Both the position numbers and the translations under genes were made by a program. Source: JANMEX01 sp031423755 (GTDB lineage Bacteria > Pseudomonadota > Alphaproteobacteria > Rhizobiales > Rhizobiaceae). From it: a stretch of DNA of 14,417 nucleotides. Shown piece after piece: positions 14,163 through 14,417 of this stretch. Within the stretch, counting starts at the first letter, position 1. Every line of letters begins with the position of its first letter. Where the stretch lies: positions 1 to 14,417 of the forward strand of contig JANPGC010000328.1 of NCBI GenBank assembly GCA_031423755.1. Direction: 5' to 3'. The notes below the pieces were generated by a model, which did no database searches, had not been told where the DNA came from, and saw only the letters and a program-made list of their open reading frames with translations.

Positions 14163-14417
14163 CTAATCCCGGTAGCCGGGCGTCTCAGCGTCCAAAATCG
14201 CCCGCAAATCCGAAAAATGCCGATCCGCCTGTCCGGGATAATTTTCTATCTCCCGCGCCACGCTCTCGGCGATTTCATCTGACAACATCCGCAGCTTGCG
14301 CCCGGTCTGCAGCGCCTTGATGTAGGTCTCGGCGGCGCGCTCGAAATAGTAGAGCCGGTTGAACGTATCGGCGACCGTATCTCCGATCACCAACACACCG
14401 TGGCTGCCCATGATCAT
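14163..14417 (-). CDS. class II aldolase/adducin family protein, 3' end (gene runs off the window)
   Basis: Only the last 84 residues are present; the 5' part lies beyond 14417. The fragment starts with IMGSHGVLVIGDTVADTFNRLYYFERAAETY in one run (MGSHGVLV, then FNRLYYFERAAETY), the end of the class II aldolase/adducin fold. The His of GSHG is the usual third zinc ligand. The tail (YPGQADRHFSDLRAIL) matches the long C-terminal form often annotated only as class II aldolase and adducin domain protein. The ATG-like triplet at the window edge should not be taken as the start. The sugar substrate is unknown. Confidence 0.85.
   Translation of the reverse strand: MIMGSHGVLVIGDTVADTFNRLYYFERAAETYIKALQTGRKLRMLSDEIAESVAREIENYPGQADRHFSDLRAILDAETPGYRD

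Noticed and set aside
1..14417. CRISPR array
   Set aside because: The only tandem repeats are the 21-bp coding units and the two 11-bp operator pairs. None shows repeat-spacer architecture.

Overview
The window looks like chromosome from a GC-rich alphaproteobacterium, most likely Hyphomicrobiales (Rhizobiales; Phyllobacteriaceae/Hoeflea-like). This is inferred from the style of the proteins (BMP-type binding protein, lone TadG-like protein, class II aldolase, animal-type heme peroxidase) and from codon and base use. No species can be named from the sequence alone.

Left part (1-5110): a compact, co-directional export cassette behind an AT-rich leader region. It has (i) a 65-aa precursor peptide with a classical double-glycine-type leader and a strange core made of four HGSGSKK heptads; (ii) a 314-aa protein of unknown function with a ParB/sulfiredoxin-like NGHHR motif; (iii) an HlyD-type membrane fusion protein; and (iv) a bifunctional C39 peptidase-ABC exporter (PCAT). 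The last three genes overlap or nearly overlap. The precursor is separated from them by a 12-bp-stem hairpin that could set the expression ratio. The expected logic is that the peptide is made, possibly modified or handled by the 314-aa protein, has its leader cut by the C39 domain, and is pushed through the ABC-HlyD conduit (with a TolC-like protein from elsewhere). The core has no acidic and no aliphatic residues, which is unlike known pore-forming microcins. This is the best candidate in the window for an undescribed system.

Middle part (5160-9130): convergent to the cassette lies a lone TadE/TadG-like surface protein, then about 0.7 kb of gene-poor DNA with two hairpins suited to terminate leftward transcripts. 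Next come a secreted BMP-family substrate-binding protein (probably nucleoside uptake), a small two-helix membrane protein and a tRNA-Ser(GGA).

Right part (9340-14417): a SARP-like (winged helix + BTAD) regulator with a FlgO/TolB-like middle and a TPR-rich C-terminus faces a leftward pair made of an animal-type heme peroxidase and a 152-aa unknown protein. The 490-bp region upstream of the peroxidase holds two near-identical sites. Each has AGCGTGAAA twice with an 11-bp period, the spacing used by SARP/OmpR-type regulators. The region also holds a good leftward intrinsic terminator that may end a small RNA. A 69-aa unknown ORF and the 3' end of a class II aldolase gene close the window.
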